Origin: Filomicrobium sp.
GTDB taxonomy: Bacteria; Pseudomonadota; Alphaproteobacteria; Rhizobiales; Hyphomicrobiaceae
Assembly (NCBI GenBank): GCA_017792465.1
Contig: CP051234.1
Location: 1,118,606-1,182,605 of the forward strand
Direction: 5' to 3'
DNA: 64,000 bases
Below, piece by piece: positions 55,429 to 64,000 of this stretch. Position numbers and translations under genes: made by a program. Under the pieces are notes generated by a model. The model ran no database searches and had not been told where the DNA came from. It worked only from the letters and a program-made list of their open reading frames with translations. Positions within the stretch are counted from its first letter, which is position 1. Every line of letters starts with the position of its first letter.

Positions 55429-56568
55429 TTGGGGCTTTCCAATCCTGCTGCGCCAATTTTTTTTACGCATGTTCCCAAATGCGCCGGCACGACGATCCAC
55501 ACGCTCTTGGATACAAAGTATCCGAGTGAGAAGTTCTTCCGCACCATTCGGGGTGCCACCAGAGAAGCGTTTCTTGCAACGCCATCGCGGTTCTTTGCCG
55601 ACTATGACTACCTGGGCGGCCACCTGTTTGATTTCGACTGCACGTATAAGGTTGGGCAGGCGGTCGGCGTTACGACGATGCGCGACCCGCTATCGCGCTT
55701 GCAGTCGTTGATGAACCACGTCTTGCGATCGGAGAAAGGCGACGGACTGGAAGCCTTCGCAGCCTTCCGAAATGGTGATCCGCAAGGCCTCTACGCGTAT
55801 CTGCGTTCCGAATATTATGCGCGCCATTCGATGCTGGCGTATTTTTCCGACGAGCCGGTTCTCGAAGGGTTCACGAATGACTCCTATTCGCCAGACCTCG
55901 TTGAGAAGCTCGCCCAGCGCATTGCCTCGTCCTATTGCGCGGTTATCAACCAGGATGAAATCGAAGAGTTCCTGAGCTGGTATGGCAGACCGAGCCGGTA
56001 CTCCATTAGCGGCCGGCGCATGGTCGGGTCGGACCTCGGCGAATACACGAATTTCAAGGACAAGTTCGACGCCAAGGTTTTGGAGTTGCTTGAGCCTGAA
56101 ATTCAGTTCCATAAACGGCTGTTGGAGCTGCGTGCGCCGCTCAACCGCGATGCCATGAAGAAGACCCGCAAGTCCTGGGTCTTGAACTGGGATGAGCCGG
56201 TTGACTGCTATGGGTTCAGGATGCGGGCTCCTGGAAAAATAGCGTCGTCAATCGTGCCGGAATTCACTTCAAGACCCACCGAGAAGGCTTCGGCGTCGAT
56301 CTTTGTCCCGCTTGAGAGTACGGCGCCGTGCCGTTTCTCAGGCCTACTGTGGCTGGTCGATCCTAAGGATATGAAGCATCTAAGATTGCAGCTAAACGGC
56401 GAGACGATTGCCTACAAGCAAACCAGGCTCGAACAGAAGCTTATCTTCATCTACGGCGAGCTTCCCGCGCATCCGGCCGATGCAGAATGGCTCTTCGAAT
56501 TTACCGGCGACATGAATTCCAGAGCCGTATGGCTCCACGATCTCTGCGTGCACGCCTTCGAAAGCTAA
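55429..56568 (+). CDS. Sulfotransferase-family protein C
   Basis: This 379-residue protein has the PAPS-binding motif FFTHVPKCAGTTIHTLL at about 11-27 and the second motif TMRDPLSRLQSLMNH (about 85-100). The start is TTG 55429 with AAAGGA upstream. It is less like the pair at 52549 and 56608 than those are to each other, but the same overall plan holds, with a C-terminal beta-type domain beginning near PVDCYGFRM. It is co-transcribed with the FkbM methyltransferase, which suggests that the same glycan is both methylated and sulfated. Confidence 0.82.
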   Translation: MGLSNPAAPIFFTHVPKCAGTTIHTLLDTKYPSEKFFRTIRGATREAFLATPSRFFADYDYLGGHLFDFDCTYKVGQAVGVTTMRDPLSRLQSLMNHVLRSEKGDGLEAFAAFRNGDPQGLYAYLRSEYYARHSMLAYFSDEPVLEGFTNDSYSPDLVEKLAQRIASSYCAVINQDEIEEFLSWYGRPSRYSISGRRMVGSDLGEYTNFKDKFDAKVLELLEPEIQFHKRLLELRAPLNRDAMKKTRKSWVLNWDEPVDCYGFRMRAPGKIASSIVPEFTSRPTEKASASIFVPLESTAPCRFSGLLWLVDPKDMKHLRLQLNGETIAYKQTRLEQKLIFIYGELPAHPADAEWLFEFTGDMNSRAVWLHDLCVHAFES

Positions 56569-56607
56569 CAGCGGAAGTCAGCGCGCCGATAATCAGCGCC
56601 GGCGTTT

Positions 56608-57816
56608 TCAAGAGAATGCGACACTCACCAAATGCCCGCGAATTGCCGATTGCGGCGGCTGCTTGAAGGTCAGCCCAACGCGCAGGTAGGGCGGCGCATT
56701 GTCTTTCGCTGGCGGCAACTTGGCGGCGTGGCGCATGACACCACCAAGGACGCGCGTGGCAGTTGATTTCAGCTCAATGCCGTCACACGAAATGACTGGC
56801 GGATTGGCGGTGCAGTCGCGTCCGGCCAGCAGGATCTCGATCTCAGTTGAATTCGCAGGGCGCCGGACATCGAGGTAGGCGCTGCTTTCAGCCAGTTCCA
56901 CCATGCGCCGGGCGTTCGTGACGTTCGCGAGGGCTGGCGGCAATTTCCGTCGAATGCCGAGGCCGTGGCTTTTATATGGCGCGCCAAAGTCGACCGTGAA
57001 TTGGTCTAGCTGCGGCTTGTCCTGCCACCACGCCGCGTATTCTTCCGCGTTTGTCGGCGAGCCCAACGCGGCCAGCGTTTCGGCGGCGCGGCGCTCGGCC
57101 TCTCGATAAACGTAAACGTCCCAAGGGCACAGGTGTGCCGCCAAGGCTTCAAAGTCTATGGCTTCGAGCCAGGGTTCTTTTTTCTTCGCCGTGTTCAGCC
57201 GTTCGGTCTTTTCCACCGGCGGATCGCAGAAGAGCCCGCCGAGGGCGCGAGAGAATTTGTCGAAGCTTTCGTCGGTGTAGACGCAGGCGCAATTTTGCAG
57301 CGTTGCGATGGCATCCTTGATGTCCTGATCGGTAACGAATTCGGAATCCATCGGGCGGATCGCCAGACTTTCAGGGGTCAGGTATGCGAGCTGCGAAGTT
57401 CGGAGCGTAAATTTGTATTGGGCTTCCTTGGTCTGGAGGAAACTGACATCGTGGTCGTCGTAGAATGGTGCCATCCAACCGCGGAACCGGATACCGCGGG
57501 CACCATGCGCGACCAGCGAGCGCAGGCGTTTGACGGGATCGCGCAGGCCGGTGATGGCCTGGGCTTCGGGCATATACATGCGCCGCACGACTTCGGGAAA
57601 GTGGCCGCTCATCAGCCGCGCCTTGGTGAAGAGTTCTTTGGGCTCTTCGGCCATCGTCGCGATTGGGTGTTCGGATGAGCGAATGACGAGATCCTCATCG
57701 ACCTGTTTGGCGAGACGCTCGTTCAAAGAAGTGCCTGCGCACTTGGGGATATGGATGAAGAATATCTGGCCATTGGGGTCAATCGGCGCTGGGCGGTCCA
57801 ATTGCATTTGTTCCAT
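56608..57816 (-). CDS. Sulfotransferase-family protein B (paralogue of A)
   Basis: This 402-residue paralogue of the protein at 52549 shares blocks throughout, e.g. RPAPIDPNGQIFFIHIPKCA, ITGLRDPVKRLRSLVAHG, CACVYTDESFD, CPWDVYVYREAERRAAETL and VDFGAPYKSHGLGIRRK. PAPS motifs are intact. A GAGAGG motif precedes the ATG. A and B point the same way and flank the FkbM/sulfotransferase C operon that runs opposite, so they probably arose by duplication. They may sulfate different positions or sugars. Confidence 0.82.
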   Translation of the reverse strand: MEQMQLDRPAPIDPNGQIFFIHIPKCAGTSLNERLAKQVDEDLVIRSSEHPIATMAEEPKELFTKARLMSGHFPEVVRRMYMPEAQAITGLRDPVKRLRSLVAHGARGIRFRGWMAPFYDDHDVSFLQTKEAQYKFTLRTSQLAYLTPESLAIRPMDSEFVTDQDIKDAIATLQNCACVYTDESFDKFSRALGGLFCDPPVEKTERLNTAKKKEPWLEAIDFEALAAHLCPWDVYVYREAERRAAETLAALGSPTNAEEYAAWWQDKPQLDQFTVDFGAPYKSHGLGIRRKLPPALANVTNARRMVELAESSAYLDVRRPANSTEIEILLAGRDCTANPPVISCDGIELKSTATRVLGGVMRHAAKLPPAKDNAPPYLRVGLTFKQPPQSAIRGHLVSVAFS

Positions 57817-57917
57817 GGTCGTTATCCTCTCATGCGCGACGATTGCGCCGGGCGCGCTTCACAGCAGCACTGTAGGCGGATCGACTCTCGTTCCGTGTCG
57901 CCTTGTATGACCCTATC

Positions 57918-59015
57918 TCAGCTCAAGGCGCGGCGCACGGCTGCCGCGACCCGGTCGATCTCGTCTGTCGTTAGACCCGGGAAGCTTGGCAGACTGAACC
58001 CGCGCTCGGCAATGTTTTCGGCGACCCGGAATGTCTCTTTGTTTTCGGCGTACATCGGCATCGTGTGAGCCGGGATGAAGACCGGCCGGTGCTCGATCTT
58101 CGCGTCATCCAAAGACATATAGATGCTTTCGCGCGCCTCTTTCGATGGCGCCAAGAGTGACACCAGCCAATAGGAACTCTCAAAGCGGCCGGCTGGAGCT
58201 TCCTGCCAGGATAGCGGCAGGCCTTCGAGCCGCTGGCGGTAGGCATCGTAGATCTCGCGCTTACGGCCAATGATGGTATCGGCCTGTTCGATCTGGGCAA
58301 GCCCGATGGCGGCCTGCATATTGGTCATGCGGTAGTTGAAACCGAGGCGGTCGTGCCAGTAGCGGCGCGTTGGCGACATGCCCTGGTTGCGCGTCACGCG
58401 GAAATGTTCGGCGAGATCCTTGTCCTTGACGGTCACCATACCGCCCTCGCCGCATGTGATCGTCTTGTTGCCGAAGAAGCTGAACGTCGAGGCATCCGAC
58501 TTCGTGCCGATATGCGTTCCGTCGATACGCACGCCGAAGCCTTCGGCAGCATCCTCGATGACTTTTAACCCGTGAGCATCGGCGAACTGTTGGACTTCGG
58601 CCATGTCGCAGGCGAAGCCATAAAGGTGCACAGGCATGATCGCGGTTGTGCGTTCGGTGACGCGCTTGGCAGCGTCGGCGACATCCATCAGCCAGGTGTC
58701 GGGCCGAGACTCGACGAAAACCGGAATTGCGCCTGCGGTGACGATGGCGTTGACGCTGGCGATATAAGTGAATGTGGGCACGAGAACTTCGTCGCCGGGG
58801 CGAACGCCAACGCAATGCAGAGCAAGATGCAGTGCGACCGATCCGTTGGTGACCGAGATGGCCTCTTCAGCGCCGGTATAATCTGCGAACGCGGCCTCGA
58901 AATCCTGAACGAAACGGCCGCCGGAAATCCATGCGGTGTCGATGCACTCGTTGAGGTACTTCTTCTCGTTGCCCTCCAAATAGGGCCGATAGATCGGTAT
59001 GGGCGTGTTCTGCAT
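57918..59015 (-). CDS. per: DegT/DnrJ/EryC1 aminotransferase, GDP-perosamine synthase-like
   Basis: This 365-residue PLP aminotransferase begins PIPIYRPYLEGNEKKYLNEC, like perosamine synthases (RfbE/Per). The PLP Lys lies in FGNKTITCGEGGM, and MPVHLYGFACDM and VIEDAAEGFG are further family marks. It would transfer an amino group to GDP-4-keto-6-deoxymannose, the product of Gmd encoded nearby, to give GDP-perosamine. ATG 59015 is preferred to TTG 59030 for its position and AGG motif. Other 4-keto-sugar aminotransferases look similar, so the substrate rests on context. Confidence 0.85.
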   Translation of the reverse strand: MQNTPIPIYRPYLEGNEKKYLNECIDTAWISGGRFVQDFEAAFADYTGAEEAISVTNGSVALHLALHCVGVRPGDEVLVPTFTYIASVNAIVTAGAIPVFVESRPDTWLMDVADAAKRVTERTTAIMPVHLYGFACDMAEVQQFADAHGLKVIEDAAEGFGVRIDGTHIGTKSDASTFSFFGNKTITCGEGGMVTVKDKDLAEHFRVTRNQGMSPTRRYWHDRLGFNYRMTNMQAAIGLAQIEQADTIIGRKREIYDAYRQRLEGLPLSWQEAPAGRFESSYWLVSLLAPSKEARESIYMSLDDAKIEHRPVFIPAHTMPMYAENKETFRVAENIAERGFSLPSFPGLTTDEIDRVAAAVRRALS

Positions 59016-59148
59016 AATCGGACCTGTCAAATCCCGCGCGGCTCGGCAACTGACGTCTTGCCGGATGGCGCATTCCTAATCGTTTGTTGCATTGGGGCCA
59101 AGGTCGTTTCCCCAGCCCTCAACAAAACTCTTTGAACCCGTTGCACTT

Positions 59149-60333
59149 TCAGCCTTTTAGCTGAGTGCCGACCCGGTCCGCGGTCTCGATGATACGCTTG
59201 ACCGCATCGTCGAGATCCGGGTCGGCCCAGCGCAAATGCGGATAGGTCGCAAACGGGCCGTCGGGGTCATCGACCGGGACGAGGTTATAGGAAACGGGGA
59301 CGGCCATCGGCCCGGTCATGAAGTCCTTGCTGCCGGACCAATCGGTGGCGACCACGAATTTATCGAGCAGGATGCCCTGCTTCAAAAGGAGCCCGAAGCC
59401 TTCGGCGCGGTGCAGGGAAAGGATGGCGTCGCTTGAAGCGACCAGCGACCACATGCGCTCATTGGACAGATCGTCGTTGATGAACTGGATGCGCGGGTGG
59501 TTATTGGCGTGCTCAAGAACCTGCTCGTGCTCCTCGGCGTGGATGTGGGCGTCATGAGTTTTCATGAGAAGATAGATGTCGTCGCGCTGCCTGGCTGCCT
59601 CAACAAACGCATCAATGGTGTTGAGCACGTTCTTGCGGGCGAGGCCTGAGCGGTAGTTGAACGCGACGAGGAAGACCTTCTTGTCTTCGGGAATTGCGAA
59701 GCCTTTGCGGTCTGGTGCAACGCCTTCGGGGATGGTGATCTCGTGGCTGATGACGCGCATCGGCTTGTCGAAGCCGCTATTGCGGAAGGCGTCGCGGACG
59801 AATGTCGAGGGGCACCAGATCTCATCGACGCAATCGAAGATTTCGCGCCAGTCTTCCGGGATTTCTTCAAGCTCCCAGACGAAATAACCGACGACGACGT
59901 GCTTCAGCCAGTCGATCTTGGGCAGGCCGGAAATGGCATAGGCGGTCTGGTTGGGATTGACGTGAATGACGAGGGTGCGCGCGTTATGGACTTCGTCCCA
60001 AGTGCCGTTGAGAACGTTGACGGTCCTGCGTTCGCCGACGCCGAAGATCGGCGCGACATCGACGAGGAGCGGATCGTCGCCCTCCTCGCGAAGCTGGCGG
60101 ACGGTCGCGCCAACGCCCCAGCCGAAGCTTGTCGAACTGGTGTGGAGGCCAATGACGGCGTAAGGCGGGCCAGAGGTGTCGCCTTCTGGGCGACGTGGCC
60201 GAGTCGGGAGGCGGCGGCTGATCAGGCGGACGAGTGGACGGCGGACGGCTCGCGGAATGGCCTGCCAGACGCGGAACAGGCCGGACCGGAAGAGAAGCGT
60301 CGGGATCAAATTGACCAGAAAGGACCGTGACAC
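59149..60333 (-). CDS. GT-B type glycosyltransferase
   Basis: This 394-residue enzyme has the GT-B donor half: VFLVAFNYRSGLARKNVLNTIDAF, then IQFINDDLSNERMWSLVASSDAILSLHRAEGFGLLLKQGILLDKFVVATDWSG, with EGFGL as the donor-binding motif. The N-terminal 50 residues are basic and may touch the membrane. The start is GTG 60333. It lies between the perosamine synthase and gmd, so it may transfer perosamine or N-acetylperosamine to the growing glycan. Confidence 0.83.
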   Translation of the reverse strand: MSRSFLVNLIPTLLFRSGLFRVWQAIPRAVRRPLVRLISRRLPTRPRRPEGDTSGPPYAVIGLHTSSTSFGWGVGATVRQLREEGDDPLLVDVAPIFGVGERRTVNVLNGTWDEVHNARTLVIHVNPNQTAYAISGLPKIDWLKHVVVGYFVWELEEIPEDWREIFDCVDEIWCPSTFVRDAFRNSGFDKPMRVISHEITIPEGVAPDRKGFAIPEDKKVFLVAFNYRSGLARKNVLNTIDAFVEAARQRDDIYLLMKTHDAHIHAEEHEQVLEHANNHPRIQFINDDLSNERMWSLVASSDAILSLHRAEGFGLLLKQGILLDKFVVATDWSGSKDFMTGPMAVPVSYNLVPVDDPDGPFATYPHLRWADPDLDDAVKRIIETADRVGTQLKG

Positions 60334-60500
60334 CAGAGCGTGCGCGCCTCTTATTATTGTTCACACCTGGACCGCTTCGGCCCTCGTTCCCACCTCTAGG
60401 TCGTTTGGCGGCTCGGCCCTGCAGAACAACACGAGGAGCGGAGACTGGGCTTCAGCCCCAACCCCGAGCCCCGCACTGTCAAGCCAAGCAGCCCGTCAAC

Positions 60501-61574
<1,074 letters not shown>

Positions 61575-62290
61575 CCTGCTGTCCTGTTTTGGTGGCGCGC
61601 GCATCCTTGCCGGTCTTATGCCAGCTCATGGTCCCGTTTGGACATACGGTGCGGCCCCGCGGCAGCCTTATGGGAATTCACCCAGCTTTGCCGTTCCGCC
61701 AGTGCCGAGGCAACCACAAATTGTACTTTGTCTCAGGCGTTGGGGTCGCTATAGGCATCTTGCGGGAGATTCACAAGCTCCAAAGTTCGATTTGGGCTGA
61801 GCGCGGCAGTTAAGTTTTGGACTTGATCCGAGCTACCCAACCTATTCACAAAAATCAAAGTTGGCGGTGCGCGCATCCCTTGAATTGTTGGGCTTGCAGC
61901 CGGCATTGCAGTTCCGTTGTCGAGCGTCCGAATTGGTGGAAACGGTGTTTTTCAGCGGCATCCCAACGGTTTGCTGGTAAATACCGGTTTTCCACGGGCT
62001 TTTTGTCATTTTTCGCACCGAAGATCTGATCAACAGCACATTCGGCGATCTTGCCGGGTTTCTGCGTCGCCGACCGTGCATTGCGGCGTGCACATCTCAG
62101 GGCCGTACCGCTGGTGGGCAGGCAATATCGTCTATTGATCCATGCCGCGGCGTTGATCGGGGCAGCAAGAGCCTTTATTGAAGCTCGCAGACGTCGGATT
62201 CGTCTGTTTTCCTGCCAGTCCGGCTAAATTTTTGGCTAGGCTGCCCAACGTCCGGCCCCACCAACGCAGCTTGAACTAGGACAGATCATC
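61575..62290. other. 716-bp divergent region between gmd and manC
   Basis: No gene is credible here; short frames lack ribosome-binding sites. It must hold the start signals for both gmd and manC. I see no long palindrome and no member of the hairpin family. Confidence 0.4.
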
Positions 62291-63748
62291 ATGCGGATTT
62301 TCCCGATCATTCTCTCAGGCGGCGCGGGCACCCGGCTGTGGCCATTGTCACGCTCGCTTTATCCAAAGCAGTTCCTGAACCTTGGGAATGAGGAAGAAAG
62401 CCTGCTTGAGGCGACGCTGAAACGGCTGCCGAAAGAGCAAGGTTTTGATGCTCCGGTCATCTTGTGCAACCACCACCATCGGTTCCTGGTGGCGCACGCG
62501 GCTGCCAGCGCCGGTGTCGAGCCGGCGGCGATGGTCCTGGAGCCGGTCGCACGCAATACCGCACCTGCAATTGCCGTTGCTGCGCTGGCGATGGTCAAAG
62601 AAGACCCGAACGCCATTCTCGTCGTGATGCCCAGCGATCACATCATTCAGGATGCGAAAGGCTTCCAACATGCGGTCCGGAAGGCGGCCGAGGTTGCCTC
62701 TGAGGGCCGGCTCGTGCTGTTCGGTATTCCGCCGGAAAGCCCGCACACAGGCTATGGCTATATTCATCGCGGCGGTGCGCTCAAAGGCTTTGATGAAATC
62801 GCCTTCAGCGTCGACAGTTTCCGCGAAAAACCAGACGAAGAGACCGCCAAAGGCTACCTGGCCGATGGCGGCTACTTCTGGAATAGCGGCATCTTCGTCT
62901 TGCATGCCAAGACGTTCCTCGATGAGCTCAAGGGCTTCAATCCAGAGGTTGTGACAGCAGCCGAAGCGGCGCTTGATGGCGCGACGCCGGACCTCGACTT
63001 CCTGCGACTGGGGGAAGAGGCGTTCGGTGAAAGCCCGTCGATCTCGATCGACTATGCGGTGATGGAGAAGACCTCGAAAGCTGCAGTTCTGCCGGTCGAT
63101 ATCGGGTGGAGCGATGTCGGCTCATGGTCGTCGCTTTGGGAAATCGGCAAGGGCGACGAGCAAGGCAACGTCACTGCAGGCCTTGCCGCACAGCCTGGGC
63201 AGGCGGTGATGGTCGATACGAAGAATACGTATGTGCATTCGACCCGCGGTCTGGTGGCAACGATCGGCCTCGACAATGTCGTGATCGTTGAGACGCCCGA
63301 CGCGCTTTTAGTCTCGGACAAGGCGCGCTCGCAGGACGTCGGCAAGATTGTCCAGCAACTGCGCGCCGACGGCAAAACGCAGCACGAGCAGCATCTGCGC
63401 AACCATCGCCCCTGGGGCTTTTTCGAGCAGCTCAACATCGGCGATCGTTTCCAGGTCAAGCTGCTGCACGTCAATCCGGGTGCGGAACTGTCGCTGCAAA
63501 TGCACCATCACCGCTCGGAGCACTGGGTCGTCGTGCGCGGCACGGCGCTTGTCACGATCGGGGAAGAGAAGAAATTCGTGCGCGAGAATGAGTCCGTCTA
63601 CATCGTCGCAACCCAGTGGCACCAGCTTGCCAACCCGGGCAAGGTGCCGATGGAGATCATCGAAGTGCAGCTCGGCTCGTATCTGGGCGAAGACGACATC
63701 ATGCGTAAGAACGACATCTATCAGCGCCGCGACGACGAGACGAAGTAA
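62291..63748 (+). CDS. manC: Mannose-1-phosphate guanylyltransferase / mannose-6-phosphate isomerase
   Basis: This 485-residue bifunctional enzyme makes GDP-mannose. The N-terminal nucleotidyltransferase has LSGGAGTRLWPLSRSLYPKQF and GYGYIHRG; EKTSKAAVLPVDIGWSDVGSW follows in the middle. The C-terminal cupin half (about 355-480) carries the type II isomerase pattern HRPWGFFEQL, QMHHHRSEHWVVVRGTA and ENESVYI. The metal-binding His and Glu residues of the cupin are present. AGGACAG stands before the ATG. It feeds gmd, and a further glycosyltransferase follows. Confidence 0.95.
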   Translation: MRIFPIILSGGAGTRLWPLSRSLYPKQFLNLGNEEESLLEATLKRLPKEQGFDAPVILCNHHHRFLVAHAAASAGVEPAAMVLEPVARNTAPAIAVAALAMVKEDPNAILVVMPSDHIIQDAKGFQHAVRKAAEVASEGRLVLFGIPPESPHTGYGYIHRGGALKGFDEIAFSVDSFREKPDEETAKGYLADGGYFWNSGIFVLHAKTFLDELKGFNPEVVTAAEAALDGATPDLDFLRLGEEAFGESPSISIDYAVMEKTSKAAVLPVDIGWSDVGSWSSLWEIGKGDEQGNVTAGLAAQPGQAVMVDTKNTYVHSTRGLVATIGLDNVVIVETPDALLVSDKARSQDVGKIVQQLRADGKTQHEQHLRNHRPWGFFEQLNIGDRFQVKLLHVNPGAELSLQMHHHRSEHWVVVRGTALVTIGEEKKFVRENESVYIVATQWHQLANPGKVPMEIIEVQLGSYLGEDDIMRKNDIYQRRDDETK

Positions 63749-63879
63749 GCGGGCTGCGTTTCGGCCTCAAGCGGCGACGCTGTTGGCATAAGCGTGCCTA
63801 GCCGGTTGCTGCGGAAACGGGCAGGGGCTTGTTGGCTATTCAAAGACAGAAGCGTGTCGTCGTGCGGAGTACTTGAGCC

Positions 63880-64000
63880 TTGGCAACCGGTTTGAAGTCC
63901 ATCAGCGTCATCATTCCGACCTACCGGCGGCAGGACTACCTCGAACGGGCGGTGGCTTCGGTTGTGGCGCAGAGAGATCTGTTGCCGCGCACGGATGTCG
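63880..64000 (+). CDS. Family 2-like glycosyltransferase (5' end only)
   Basis: The frame starts at TTG 63880, just after an in-frame TGA at 63874, and runs off the window. The visible 40 residues read SISVIIPTYRRQDYLERAVASV, the classic first strand and helix of a GT2 nucleotide-sugar-binding domain. TTG 63892 is an alternative start. It extends the polysaccharide cluster to the right. Confidence 0.8.
   Translation, partial: MATGLKSISVIIPTYRRQDYLERAVASVVAQRDLLPRTDV

Overview
The window looks like a chromosomal segment of a Hyphomicrobiales-type alphaproteobacterium, probably near Hyphomicrobium or Filomicrobium. This is inference. The supporting signs are moderately high GC, a CckA hybrid kinase beside a FliO-like gene, an alphaproteobacterial DksA with a degenerate zinc finger, tandem Hyphomicrobium-style porins, a MoxR/CoxE pair, GDP-perosamine-type sugar genes and many GTG/TTG starts. 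I saw no phage and no insertion sequence.

Layout. Positions 1-6858 (minus) hold the 5' part of a giant hybrid NRPS-PKS that opens with a thioesterase domain. Divergent from it are two SAM methyltransferases making glycine betaine from glycine (7.3-8.9 kb). An AT-richer stretch with two small unknown genes leads to tRNA-Lys and a striking 35-bp-period array of six hairpins (10.25-10.45 kb). Positions 10.6-22.6 kb carry housekeeping genes: an EamA transporter, tgt, an outer-membrane barrel, arabinose-5-phosphate isomerase, a VWA protein, NfeD/stomatin, ferrochelatase and rlmE. Two tiny paralogous secreted-peptide genes lie among them.

From 22.6 to 36.9 kb come cckA, a FliO-like gene, a large MscS channel, a protein that fuses a periplasmic binding domain to a pentameric ligand-gated ion channel, dksA, a MoxR ATPase and a YcjX/YcjF pair. 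From 37.1 to 41.6 kb are two tandem porins. They are separated by a 0.9-kb tract of repeats and covarying hairpins and followed by a second hairpin array between two terminators. A CoxE-type VWA gene follows.

From 44.1 to 49.2 kb lies the most system-like locus: a perfect FNR/FixK-type box, then a FAD-[2Fe-2S]-diheme membrane oxidoreductase, an approximately 11-heme membrane-anchored cytochrome c, a Tll0287-like heme protein and a single-domain globin. I read it as an oxygen- or NO-responsive route for electrons from cytoplasmic NAD(P)H to the periplasm.

From 49.8 kb to the end is a surface-polysaccharide region: ManC, Gmd, a perosamine-synthase-like aminotransferase and a NeuD/PerB-like acyltransferase form a plausible GDP-N-acetylperosamine route, with three glycosyltransferases, an FkbM methyltransferase and three sulfotransferase-family proteins for decoration. 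The last gene is cut by the window edge.
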